Part shown: positions 44,250 to 52,996 of the stretch, one piece after another
Position numbering within the stretch: the stretch's first letter is position 1
How the letters are laid out: every line of letters starts with the position of its first letter
Assembly: GCA_964638895.1 (NCBI GenBank)
Contig: CAZWYY010000010.1
Coordinates: 7,919-71,918, forward strand
From: JAFGGG01 sp964638895
GTDB lineage: Bacteria > Spirochaetota > Spirochaetia > SZUA-6 > RPPD01
DNA: 64,000 nt
Direction: 5' to 3'
Position numbers and translations under genes: made by a program
Notes under the pieces: model-generated
What the model was told of the DNA's origin: nothing
What the model saw: the letters and a program-made list of their open reading frames with translations, nothing else
Database searches by the model: none

Positions 44250-46316
44250 ATGTTTATCAGAGAATTAACACAAGAGATACGTTACATCAAGGGTATCGGT
44301 CCTAAACTTGCCCTGCTTTTCCAGAAACTGGAGATAGCAACCATTGCCGATCTGCTTCTGCGGTTTCCGCGCGCGTATGAGGACAGGAGGTCTATCGGCA
44401 CCCTTAAGGAAGCCCTGCTGCATAAGAAGATCAATATTATCGCCACAGTGGTCGCCCACGATTACCTGCATACCAGGAAGCAGCCCGTGCTTAAAGTCTA
44501 CATTCAGGACAGTACGGACAGCGCCTGCCTGGTATGCTTCGGCCGTGAATACCTGAAAAACGTGCTGGTGCCCGGCAAACGCTTTTTTATTTCAGGCGGG
44601 TTCATGCTCAGGTTCGGGGAAAAACAAAGCAGCAACTTCGATTTCGAGCCCTACGAAGAGCACGCCCAACGCTTTGAGAAGATACTGCCCGTCTATCCAC
44701 TGACCGCCGGGCTTACCCAAACCGCATTTTCCAAGGCCGTACGCAATGCGCTGGATGCGTACGGCAAACAGGTGGAGGATGAGCTTCCACAATCTCTCAT
44801 ACAGACATACTATTTTAGCAGCACGGCCGCGGACCTGGCCGCGGTGCATTTTCCCCGGGATGAGAAGAAACTTGAGAACGCGCGCACCCATTTTAAATAC
44901 ACGGAGTTGTTTTACCTGCAGCTTGTAATGGCGCGCCATACCGTCAAAAAAAGCATCACCCGCTCCGGGCGCAGACCTATCGGGCACCGGCTGGCCGCGG
45001 GGCTTTTCGCACGCCTCGGCTTCACGCTTACCTCCGACCAGGAACAGGCCGTAAAGGTGCTGAATGATGATATATTCTCTCCCCATCCAATGGCCCGGTT
45101 GCTACAGGGGGACGTGGGCTGCGGCAAGACCCTGGTGGCGGTTATCGCCGCCCTCTCCGTGATCGAGGCCGGCGAGCAGGTGGTGTTCATGGCGCCCACC
45201 GAGCTTTTGGCCAGGCAGCACGCCACCCACCTGGCGGACCTGCTGGAGCCATTGGGGGTGAAAATCGCCTTTCTCTCCGGCGGCGTCACCGGGGAAGCGC
45301 GGCGGCTGCTGCTGGCTGCGGTAGAACTGGGTGAGATCCAGATGATCATCGGCACCCACGCCCTGTATTCTTCCGAAGTCCGCTATAAGAACCTGGGTTT
45401 TATAATTATTGATGAGCAGCACCGTTTCGGGGTACGGCAGCGCAAGGCCCTGCTTGAAAAAGGCCCGGCTCCGGACCTGCTCCTAATGACGGCCACGCCC
45501 ATTCCGCGCAGCCTGGCCCTGACCGTGTTCGGAGACCTGAAAACCGTAACCATAAAAACCAAACCTTTGGGGCGCAAACCCGTGATCACCCACCTGACGC
45601 GCGAGGGGCATGAAGACAGGGTGTATGAACGCGTGCGGCGGGAACTGGAGGCCGGTCATCAGGCCTACTTTATCTACCCCCTGATCGCCGATTCGGAAAA
45701 ATCCGAGTTGAAGGCCGCGGAGAGCATGTATGAGGATTTAAAAAACAGGATTTTTAAGGATTTCCGGGTGGGTCTTATTCATTCCAGGGTACCAGAGGAA
45801 GAGGAGCGGGAGACCATGGAGCGGTTCGCCCGCGGGGAGATCCGGATATTGGTCGCTACCAGCGTGGTTGAGGTGGGTGTGGACATCGCAAACGCTACAT
45901 GCATGGTCATAGAGCACGCGGAGCGTTTCGGCCTGTCCCAACTGCATCAGCTGCGCGGCAGAGTGGGCAGAAGCCGGCTTCAGTCATACGCTTTTTTAAT
46001 TTACGCGGCGAACATTACCGAAGACGGTATTAAGCGCCTAAAGATTATGATGCAGACAAACGACGGTTTCAGGATCGCCGAAGAGGACCTGAGGATCCGC
46101 GGTCCGGGCGCGCTTTTAGGCGCGGAACAGTCCGGCTTCTTCAAACTCAATATAGCGGATCTTTTCTCGGACCTACCCTTGGTTTTTAAGGCCAGGCGGG
46201 ACGCGGAGCACATACTGCAGAATGACCCCGGCCTGCTTCTGCCCGAACACGCGGTGGTGCGCGAGGTGCTGCACAGGGCGCCCCCTTTCAGGGATGACCT
46301 AATCGACGGCGGGTAA
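44250..46316 (+). CDS. recG: ATP-dependent DNA helicase RecG
   Basis: About 688 residues. N-terminal wedge/OB domain (IRYIKGIGPKLALLF), Walker A GDVGCGKT, DEQH box (IIDEQHRFG), and the TRG motif region LHQLRGRVGRS. Reverses stalled forks. A longer reading would begin with a GTG at 44166, but that lies inside the terminator hairpin, so I choose the ATG at 44250, 16 bases after a TATAGT box. rsmD follows 21 bases downstream. Confidence 0.96.
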   Translation: MFIRELTQEIRYIKGIGPKLALLFQKLEIATIADLLLRFPRAYEDRRSIGTLKEALLHKKINIIATVVAHDYLHTRKQPVLKVYIQDSTDSACLVCFGREYLKNVLVPGKRFFISGGFMLRFGEKQSSNFDFEPYEEHAQRFEKILPVYPLTAGLTQTAFSKAVRNALDAYGKQVEDELPQSLIQTYYFSSTAADLAAVHFPRDEKKLENARTHFKYTELFYLQLVMARHTVKKSITRSGRRPIGHRLAAGLFARLGFTLTSDQEQAVKVLNDDIFSPHPMARLLQGDVGCGKTLVAVIAALSVIEAGEQVVFMAPTELLARQHATHLADLLEPLGVKIAFLSGGVTGEARRLLLAAVELGEIQMIIGTHALYSSEVRYKNLGFIIIDEQHRFGVRQRKALLEKGPAPDLLLMTATPIPRSLALTVFGDLKTVTIKTKPLGRKPVITHLTREGHEDRVYERVRRELEAGHQAYFIYPLIADSEKSELKAAESMYEDLKNRIFKDFRVGLIHSRVPEEEERETMERFARGEIRILVATSVVEVGVDIANATCMVIEHAERFGLSQLHQLRGRVGRSRLQSYAFLIYAANITEDGIKRLKIMMQTNDGFRIAEEDLRIRGPGALLGAEQSGFFKLNIADLFSDLPLVFKARRDAEHILQNDPGLLLPEHAVVREVLHRAPPFRDDLIDGG

Positions 46317-46337
46317 CAAAAAGGAGAGAACAGAATA

Positions 46338-46901
46338 ATGAGGATAACAGGCGGGTATTACAAGGGAAGAAAAATTTACTGCCCCAAGGGTATCATCCGC
46401 CCTGCCATGGACCGCATGCGGGAGTCGCTTTTCGCCATACTGGGCGATCTTTCCGACTGCTCTTTTCTGGACCTGTTCAGCGGGTCCGGCGTGGTGGGCG
46501 TGGAGGCGGCCTCACGGGGGGCCGAACCGGTGGTGCTGGTGGAAAAGGACAGGCTGAAGATAACCGCCTTAAAGCGCAATATCAGTTTTATCCATACCGA
46601 AATCAGAATCGCGCTTATGCCCGTGGAACAATTTTTAAAACGAAGCGTGAACAGGTACGATTACATTTACATTGATCCGCCCTTCAACATGCCGGGTAAA
46701 AGCGGAGTGCTGCAGACTATTTCATCGAGCAATATTTTTTCCGGCCGGGGCAGGATAATCATCCACGTACCCAGGGAAGAAAAACTGCCGGAAAGCGTTG
46801 AGAACCTGTGCGTAACCGACACCAGGCATTACGGCGGGTCGGTGTTGTTATTCTATGATCTTATAAACGGGCTGCGGCCGCCGGGTGTCAGCGGTCGGTA
46901 A
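46338..46901 (+). CDS. rsmD: 16S rRNA (guanine-966-N2)-methyltransferase RsmD
   Basis: 187 residues. SAM-binding FLDLFSGSGVVGVEAASRGA and the catalytic IDPPFN (DPPY/F-type) motif. AAGGAGAG precedes the ATG. In an operon with recG. Confidence 0.93.
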   Translation: MRITGGYYKGRKIYCPKGIIRPAMDRMRESLFAILGDLSDCSFLDLFSGSGVVGVEAASRGAEPVVLVEKDRLKITALKRNISFIHTEIRIALMPVEQFLKRSVNRYDYIYIDPPFNMPGKSGVLQTISSSNIFSGRGRIIIHVPREEKLPESVENLCVTDTRHYGGSVLLFYDLINGLRPPGVSGR

Positions 46902-47043
46902 TCTCCAGCCACCGGATGAAGCGTTTTTCCAATGTAAGCGGCTCTATTTGCCCGGAGGTGTTCTCTATCTGCCGCTCCCGATCTTCAAACTCAGTATATG
47001 TGATATTGAAAAATGAGAGTATACTTTTATCATCGGGATCCAT
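46888..47043 (-). CDS. Possible small protein, 51 residues
   Basis: An acidic small frame beginning MDPDDKSILSFFNITYTEFE and ending WLEITDR, preceded by GGAGG at 3 bases (short spacing). It overlaps the 3' end of rsmD by 14 bases on the opposite strand. No family recognised; coding is plausible but not certain. Confidence 0.45.
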   Translation of the reverse strand: MDPDDKSILSFFNITYTEFEDRERQIENTSGQIEPLTLEKRFIRWLEITDR

Positions 47044-47443
47044 ATTCCTCCACCGCTAAAAACTCATTGGTATCATAGGGGTGAACATTGCATGTTTTGC
47101 AGCATTACCCTTATTAGATAATATATTACATTTTAGTTTTTTTTCAGTGGTTTTTTTTATGGTTTTCTTTGTTTTTATCGGGAGAACCTTGAATAAATCG
47201 GATGAGTGTAGTATATTGTTCGGTGATTGAACAATAATGTTCTTCACTACATACTCATCACTTATATAAGGGAGCATGTTACGGCTGCGCCTTATTTAGG
47301 ATGAAGCAACCACTCACATACAGGATAAACATTGTTTAATTTCCTGGATGCCGTCGGCAAAAATGAAAAACGGCCGCTATATGGACGTAAACATCATGTT
47401 TTTTTATTATGACGCATACGAATAAGCAATCTTTGAGGTACCC
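47044..47443. other. AT-rich intergenic region without supported gene
   Basis: About 400 bases holding T-runs, an 8-base inverted repeat and a promoter-like element for the glycan operon. A 73-codon minus-strand frame here has no ribosome binding site and Lys/Asn-rich random composition, and I do not call it. Confidence 0.6.
47214..47236. promoter_or_regulatory. Inverted repeat overlapping a putative promoter of the glycan operon
   Basis: TATTGTTC, 7-base loop, GAACAATA (perfect 8-base arms). TTGAAC within it is followed after 17 bases by CATACT (47250-47255), a weak sigma-70-like pair, which would give a leader of about 180 bases before gmd. Operator or hairpin; not distinguishable by eye. 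Confidence 0.4.
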
Positions 47444-48529
47444 ATGAAAAAAGCACTTATTACCGGGGTTACCGGCCAGGATGGCGCGTATCTGGCGCAA
47501 TTTCTCCTCCGGAAGAATTATATGGTTCACGGCATCAAACGGCGTTCTTCTTCATTCAACACGGAAAGAATCGATTCCCTCTACCAGGACCCTCATGAAA
47601 AAGATGTCAAATTCCATCTGCATTACGGCGATCTCACCGATTCCACCAATTTGATCAGGATCATTCAGGAAGTGCAACCGGACGAGATATACAACCTCGG
47701 CGCCCAGAGTCATGTCAAGGTTTCCTTTGAAACCCCCGAATACACGGCCAACGCGGACGCCGTCGGGACGCTTCGCTTACTGGAAGCAATTCGGTTGCTG
47801 GGACTCTGCGATCGTGTAAAATTATACCAGGCATCCACGAGTGAGTTGTACGGGAAAGCACAGAGAATACCCCAGAATGAACACACGCCCTTTTATCCGA
47901 GAAGCCCTTACGGCGCCGCCAAACTCTATGCGTACTGGATTACGGTGAATTACCGTGAGGCCTACTCCATTTTCGCGGTAAACGGGATCCTCTTTAACCA
48001 TGAGAGTCCTGTTCGCGGTGAAACCTTCGTGACCAGAAAGATCACCCGGGCCGCGGCCAGGATTAAATACGGTTTACAGGAAAAATTATTTCTAGGTAAT
48101 CTGAACGCCGAGCGCGACTGGGGTTTTGCGGGTGATTATGTGGAAGCCATGTGGTTGATGCTGCAACAAGACAAACCGGCCGATTTTGTAATCGCAACCG
48201 GTGTCAGCACTTCTGTAAGGGATTTTACCACAATGGCCTTTAAACAGGCGGGTATTACACTACGATGGCAGGGAAAGGATTCGGAGGAAAAAGGTGTAGA
48301 CCAGGACACCGGCACTGTTCGTGTCGTGATCGATCCCAGGTATTTCCGGCCTACCGAGGTTGATGTATTAAAGGGAGACCCGTCCAAAGCCAGGCGGGAA
48401 TTAGGCTGGCGGGCTAAAACCTCTATTGACGAGCTTATAAAAATGATGGTTACGTATGATCTGGAAAGTACAAAGAAAGAGGTCTATTTGAAAGAAGGCG
48501 GATTTCCGATTCAAAATAGACATGAGTGA
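47444..48529 (+). CDS. gmd: GDP-mannose 4,6-dehydratase
   Basis: 361 residues, a short-chain dehydrogenase with TGVTGQDGAYLAQFL, a YxxxK-type catalytic site (SPYGAAKLYAYW), and the GMD signature GIKRRSSSFNTERID. Makes GDP-4-keto-6-deoxymannose, the precursor of GDP-L-fucose. GAGG precedes the ATG. The next gene, 4 bases on, makes the next step. Confidence 0.96.
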   Translation: MKKALITGVTGQDGAYLAQFLLRKNYMVHGIKRRSSSFNTERIDSLYQDPHEKDVKFHLHYGDLTDSTNLIRIIQEVQPDEIYNLGAQSHVKVSFETPEYTANADAVGTLRLLEAIRLLGLCDRVKLYQASTSELYGKAQRIPQNEHTPFYPRSPYGAAKLYAYWITVNYREAYSIFAVNGILFNHESPVRGETFVTRKITRAAARIKYGLQEKLFLGNLNAERDWGFAGDYVEAMWLMLQQDKPADFVIATGVSTSVRDFTTMAFKQAGITLRWQGKDSEEKGVDQDTGTVRVVIDPRYFRPTEVDVLKGDPSKARRELGWRAKTSIDELIKMMVTYDLESTKKEVYLKEGGFPIQNRHE

Positions 48530-48532
48530 GTT

Positions 48533-49477
48533 ATGAAAAAAAATAACAAAATTTATCTAGCGGGTCATACAGGGCTTGTGGGATCAGCTATATTCAGGGA
48601 ACTTACATCACAGGGGTATGGAAATATTATTTGCAGGGATTTCGGTGAACTGGACCTCAGGGACCAGGCGGCGGTCAATGACTTTTTTAAACAAGAAAAA
48701 CCGGAGTTTATTTTTTTAGCGGCCGCCAGGGTCGGCGGCATCTACGCCAACTCAATAAAAAAGGCCGAATTTTTTTATGACAATATGTGTATCGCCCTGA
48801 ATGTCATTCACGCGGCATACACATATGGCGTGAAAAAGCTCCTTAACCTGGGTTCTTCATGTATCTATCCTCGTCTTGCCCCTCAGCCGTTAAAAGAGGA
48901 ATACCTGTTAACCGGTCCGCTGGAACCCACCAACGACGCGTATGCCATCGCCAAAATCGCCGCCATAAAAATGTGCCGATTTTATAATGAACAGCACGGC
49001 ACGGACTTCATTTCAGTGATGCCCACGAACCTTTTCGGCATCAACGACAACTTTGACCTTGCGACATCCCATCTAATTCCTGCACTGATACGGAAAATGT
49101 ACGAGGCAAAACTTCACAACACGGCGGTTACCCTTTGGGGGGACGGCTCACCGTATCGTGAATGCCTCTATGTGGATGACCTGGCTCAGGCGGTTATATT
49201 TCTTATGCGAAACTTTTCCTATAAGGATATCGGTGAGTTTATTAATATCGGTACGGGCAAGGATTTACAAATCAAAGAAATCGCCACCCTTGTAGCCGAG
49301 GTGGTCGGGTATGCGGGACCGATCTCTTGGGATACATCCAAACCAAACGGTATGCCGCGCAAACTGCTTGATGTCTCAAAGATAAACGGATTGGGTTGGA
49401 AACCTGAAGTTACATTACGTGAGGGAATTCATAGAACATATGAGTGGTATAAAAATAGTCATAAAAATGAATGCTAA
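48533..49477 (+). CDS. fcl: GDP-L-fucose synthase
   Basis: 314 residues. AGHTGLVGSAI nucleotide-binding motif, LGSSCIYP and YAIAKIAAIKMC (YxxxK) are typical of the epimerase/reductase. With gmd it supplies GDP-L-fucose for the surface glycan. Confidence 0.95.
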   Translation: MKKNNKIYLAGHTGLVGSAIFRELTSQGYGNIICRDFGELDLRDQAAVNDFFKQEKPEFIFLAAARVGGIYANSIKKAEFFYDNMCIALNVIHAAYTYGVKKLLNLGSSCIYPRLAPQPLKEEYLLTGPLEPTNDAYAIAKIAAIKMCRFYNEQHGTDFISVMPTNLFGINDNFDLATSHLIPALIRKMYEAKLHNTAVTLWGDGSPYRECLYVDDLAQAVIFLMRNFSYKDIGEFINIGTGKDLQIKEIATLVAEVVGYAGPISWDTSKPNGMPRKLLDVSKINGLGWKPEVTLREGIHRTYEWYKNSHKNEC

Positions 49478-49502
49478 AATATTTTAAAATATTCTCAACA
49501 GG

Positions 49503-50441
49503 ATGATAAAAAAATATCTTAGAAATATTCAAAATATTTTTCTCTCAAAATTCACATGGATTTTACCCCAATATAAAATACGCGGTGCCCGAACATATTA
49601 TCATCATCATCTTATTGAATTGAAATTTCCCAATAAAATCAAAGGAAAATTAGATATTTATTATAAAAAATTGCTGGCAATTCTTGAAATACAGTTAGAG
49701 AAAAAGCAATCATTTTCAATCATCAGGGTCTGTGATGGTGAAGCATATTTCTTACAAGGAAGGGATATAGGCAATATAAAAAAAAGACATCTACTTAATA
49801 TGGAAATAAAAGCAATTAATTTGGAGGAATGGCTTATTAAATTAAAAGCGAATGATCTTATTGCTTTTGATATAAGTTATAAGTTACGAAAATTGACATT
49901 ACGGCTGTTTCCTGAGAATATAAAAATAAATAGATATTTTCCTTTTGATGTCATTTACGCCGCAGTGGCGACACGGAAGTTATTTACAATCATTAAAAAT
50001 TATAAGGTTGGGATCATAGGTGCTCAAACAAAATTATCTGTGATAGAGAAATTAATAAAGTGTCCTGAATATCAACAATATTTGGGAATAAGCCAATTCC
50101 ATCATTACCTGGGAATTCCTGAAAAAGGCTCTTGTGATAATGTGGATAATATACAGAATATTATTGCCAACCAAATAAAACAACATAATCCCCAATGCGA
50201 TATCTATCTTATTGGAATGGGCATCTCCAAATTATATATTCAATCAGAACTCGCAAAATTATTCAATAAGATATTCCTTGATATTGGTTGCGGTGTTGAT
50301 GCAATAGCAGGAATAATTCCCAATGATCGTCCCTTTTTCGGAAACTGGATTAATTATCGAATGGCCACATATAATTATTCGAATATTGATATACTCTCTA
50401 AAAAGAATCCATACATTAAAGATACAATTATGTATATATGA
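49503..50441 (+). CDS. AT-rich GT-D-like glycosyltransferase or related protein
   Basis: 312 residues. The pattern SIIRVCDGEAYFLQG and a later LIGMGISKLYIQSEL, then IFLDIGCGVDAIAG, recall GT-D-fold (DUF1792-like) glycosyltransferases, with the metal-binding DGE. Coding bases are visibly AT-rich compared with gmd and fcl, suggesting transfer. Family call tentative. Confidence 0.6.
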   Translation: MIKKYLRNIQNIFLSKFTWILPQYKIRGARTYYHHHLIELKFPNKIKGKLDIYYKKLLAILEIQLEKKQSFSIIRVCDGEAYFLQGRDIGNIKKRHLLNMEIKAINLEEWLIKLKANDLIAFDISYKLRKLTLRLFPENIKINRYFPFDVIYAAVATRKLFTIIKNYKVGIIGAQTKLSVIEKLIKCPEYQQYLGISQFHHYLGIPEKGSCDNVDNIQNIIANQIKQHNPQCDIYLIGMGISKLYIQSELAKLFNKIFLDIGCGVDAIAGIIPNDRPFFGNWINYRMATYNYSNIDILSKKNPYIKDTIMYI

Positions 50442-50465
50442 CTTTTTCGCTTAATATTAGATCAT

Positions 50466-52022
50466 TTATTTCCTCTGCCAGATTTCATTTACGTATTCTT
50501 TGCCGTTAGCGGGCTTTTTTTCTTTATTTGAACGGTAGTATTTATTTCTAATACTTCCTATTAATTTAAATTCATTTTCCAGCACTTGCCGCCAATATAC
50601 ATAACTAGGTTCGTTTGATTTCATTCTATCCTTACTTCGTTCGTCAAGTAAAATATAATCTACATTATATTTTTTAAATAAAAGCGACATCTCCTGATAT
50701 GAATTCATCTTTTTATTGATGAATATTTCCAGATATAATTTCGGATTGGGAAGCGCCCACATGGATTCATAAGAGGTAAAAACCCTACTATTCGTGTTTT
50801 TAATGATATCCCGCAGGTTTTCCGAGTATTTTTCATACGCCTGGGTCTGACCGTAATTACTGTAAGTATCGGAGATAACCTTAAAGGTCAATCCACCAAA
50901 AAAAACGGTTAATACGCACAGTGCAAGAATCTTTACGGATATTGTTTTAAAAGTGGCAAACGAGAACGAAACCACAACGGCAAATTGAATAAAGATCGGA
51001 ATCATTATATTGTCCACATATCTTCCTTCGCCGTCTCCCCTGAAGGCGGTAATGAGGATAAAAACAACGATAATAATACAATTAATAACAGACAATTCCT
51101 TTAAAAAGGATTTATTTTCCGTGTTCTTGCTTCTTAAAAAATAAAACATGGATATAAGTACGGTTGAGATTAAAATTATACCATGGATAATCAGGATACC
51201 GTTTGTAAAGCCGTACCAGAATAAGCGTAATAATGAAACCGGATAATTTCGTATAGCCGTGCCTTCTGAAATATCTTTTGTCTGAAACCCTGTGCCTGTC
51301 AACATTGGAATGAAGTTGTCCCAATTGAAAATCAGGGGTAATAAAAAAAATAAAAACAAGGAGAGTGAAGTATATAAAGCGGAAAACAGAAATATTCTTA
51401 GTGATATTGTTTTTTTCACTAATAAATAGAGCATTAATACGCCGAAACAAGCGAGCAAGGCGATTCCATTCCAGTAGATTCCGCATGAGAATCCCGTTAT
51501 AGCGGCCGCAAAATACAGAAAATAATTCTTTTTTTCTCTTGTATAGGTTGTGACAAAAAGCAAAACCAATACGATTAAGGACATAAGAATAAAATCAGGA
51601 CGTCCCAGAAAATAATAGTATCTTATTTTTGGAACCAGTAGGAGCATAAGAAAAAAAATTATAAAAAAAAGCGGAGAAAATTTAAACTTTTTTCCGAAAC
51701 GGAAAACGGAAATCAGAATGATTATTGCAGCCACTAAATTAAAAAATCGCAAGCCTGTTATATTCTTGCCGAACAGGGAAATTGATGAATACATCAAAGC
51801 CTTATACACAGGCTGCATGGATACGCTGTAATAATCATGTTCAGTGACATGACGAATATCTTTGGTATCGGCGTCTGACCAAGCGAGTGAATATGAAGCG
51901 TAAAACATTTCATCTCTACTGATTGCTTCCGAGTCATTGAGTAAAAACCAGGCGATTACAAACAATAACAACAGCGCCGCGAAAACAAGATACTGTTTAT
52001 TGGTATGGTTTAATATATTCAT
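50466..52022 (-). CDS. GT-C/GT39-type membrane glycosyltransferase
   Basis: 518 residues with about ten transmembrane helices and a C-terminal soluble end. The N-terminal periplasmic loop has ISRDEMFY, the acidic motif of ArnT/PMT-type GT-C enzymes that use polyprenyl-phosphate sugars, and FLGRPDF follows. It is on the opposite strand to its glycan neighbours and AT-rich. Could also be a divergent polymerase; donor unknown. Confidence 0.65.
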   Translation of the reverse strand: MNILNHTNKQYLVFAALLLLFVIAWFLLNDSEAISRDEMFYASYSLAWSDADTKDIRHVTEHDYYSVSMQPVYKALMYSSISLFGKNITGLRFFNLVAAIIILISVFRFGKKFKFSPLFFIIFFLMLLLVPKIRYYYFLGRPDFILMSLIVLVLLFVTTYTREKKNYFLYFAAAITGFSCGIYWNGIALLACFGVLMLYLLVKKTISLRIFLFSALYTSLSLFLFFLLPLIFNWDNFIPMLTGTGFQTKDISEGTAIRNYPVSLLRLFWYGFTNGILIIHGIILISTVLISMFYFLRSKNTENKSFLKELSVINCIIIVVFILITAFRGDGEGRYVDNIMIPIFIQFAVVVSFSFATFKTISVKILALCVLTVFFGGLTFKVISDTYSNYGQTQAYEKYSENLRDIIKNTNSRVFTSYESMWALPNPKLYLEIFINKKMNSYQEMSLLFKKYNVDYILLDERSKDRMKSNEPSYVYWRQVLENEFKLIGSIRNKYYRSNKEKKPANGKEYVNEIWQRK

Positions 52023-52156
52023 GCCGGTTCCTTGTTATGCGGTGGAAATCCGCGATGTGTTATTAATAGATAAATAATAATTAGAACAGGATTAACATTA
52101 CCATATTAGATGAACTATGTCAATTTAGCGGCAATAATCTTTATATCGGATAGGGA

Positions 52157-52966
52157 ATGAGTAATACCCCTTTAATAAGCATCAATATAACCACCTATAA
52201 CCGCGCGCACTTGCTGCCCCGCTGCATTGATTCCGTGCTCAGGCAGACATACCCAAACCTTGAAATTATCATTGTGGACGACTGCTCAACCGATGACACT
52301 GAGAATGTCGTACAGCGGTATATAAGAAAAGATACGCGTATCAAATATATCGGCCACGTTAAAAACCTGGGGAATGCGTATACCAGGAATACCGCATTAC
52401 GCAACTGCAAAGGGAAATATATAGCCTTTTTAGATGACGACGACGAATGGATAGATGACGATAAATTAAAAAAACAAGTGGGTGTATTTGAAGAATATCC
52501 TCATTCCAACCTGGGAATTGTGTGCAGTAACGTGCGGTTTATTGGAAAAGGTAAAAGCAGAATTGAAAAATTATCTCTGCCCGTTGATATGAAAAAAGCC
52601 ATTTTAAAGGGCAATAGTATCATTCACAATTCCACGGTATTGACGACACGACGGATATTACAGAAAGTAGGGGGATTCGATATAAAGTTAAAGCGCGGCA
52701 TAGACAGTGATTTTTACCGGAACTGTATCCTCAGATTCGGATATCGAGTAATCTTGTTGCCGGATATCACTACAAACTATTATGAAGAAGGCCCTGACCG
52801 AATTACGCTTTTACACTCGAAAAATTCAATTATTAAGCATATACATTCCAATCTTTATTGCATTAAAAAGTATTTTCGTTATTTTTTAAAATACCCATTG
52901 ATCCTAATCTACAGGTTTTTACGAATAACAAAGGCATTATTTGTACTGCTGCGCGCTTATATGTAA
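52157..52966 (+). CDS. GT2-family glycosyltransferase
   Basis: 269 residues. N-terminal GT-A fold with ITTYNRAHLL, IIVDDCSTDDT and the metal-binding FLDDDDEW; later RGIDSDFY. Cytoplasmic, adds a sugar to a lipid-linked glycan. First gene of a plus-strand block with the flippase, wecB and two further GT2 genes. Confidence 0.9.
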   Translation: MSNTPLISINITTYNRAHLLPRCIDSVLRQTYPNLEIIIVDDCSTDDTENVVQRYIRKDTRIKYIGHVKNLGNAYTRNTALRNCKGKYIAFLDDDDEWIDDDKLKKQVGVFEEYPHSNLGIVCSNVRFIGKGKSRIEKLSLPVDMKKAILKGNSIIHNSTVLTTRRILQKVGGFDIKLKRGIDSDFYRNCILRFGYRVILLPDITTNYYEEGPDRITLLHSKNSIIKHIHSNLYCIKKYFRYFLKYPLILIYRFLRITKALFVLLRAYM

Positions 52967-52996
52967 CGCGCACATCACGTTCTTTCAGGCGGATGT

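Noticed and set aside
47056..47277. 73-codon minus-strand reading frame upstream of gmd
   Set aside because: No ribosome binding site, Lys/Asn-rich low-complexity composition typical of AT-rich intergenic DNA, and it overlaps the promoter-like inverted repeat.
47281..47443. Leader before gmd as an ops/JUMPstart element
   Set aside because: No GGCGGTAG core is present; only a weak GCCGT/ACGGC stem and a short AT hairpin followed by T's are visible.
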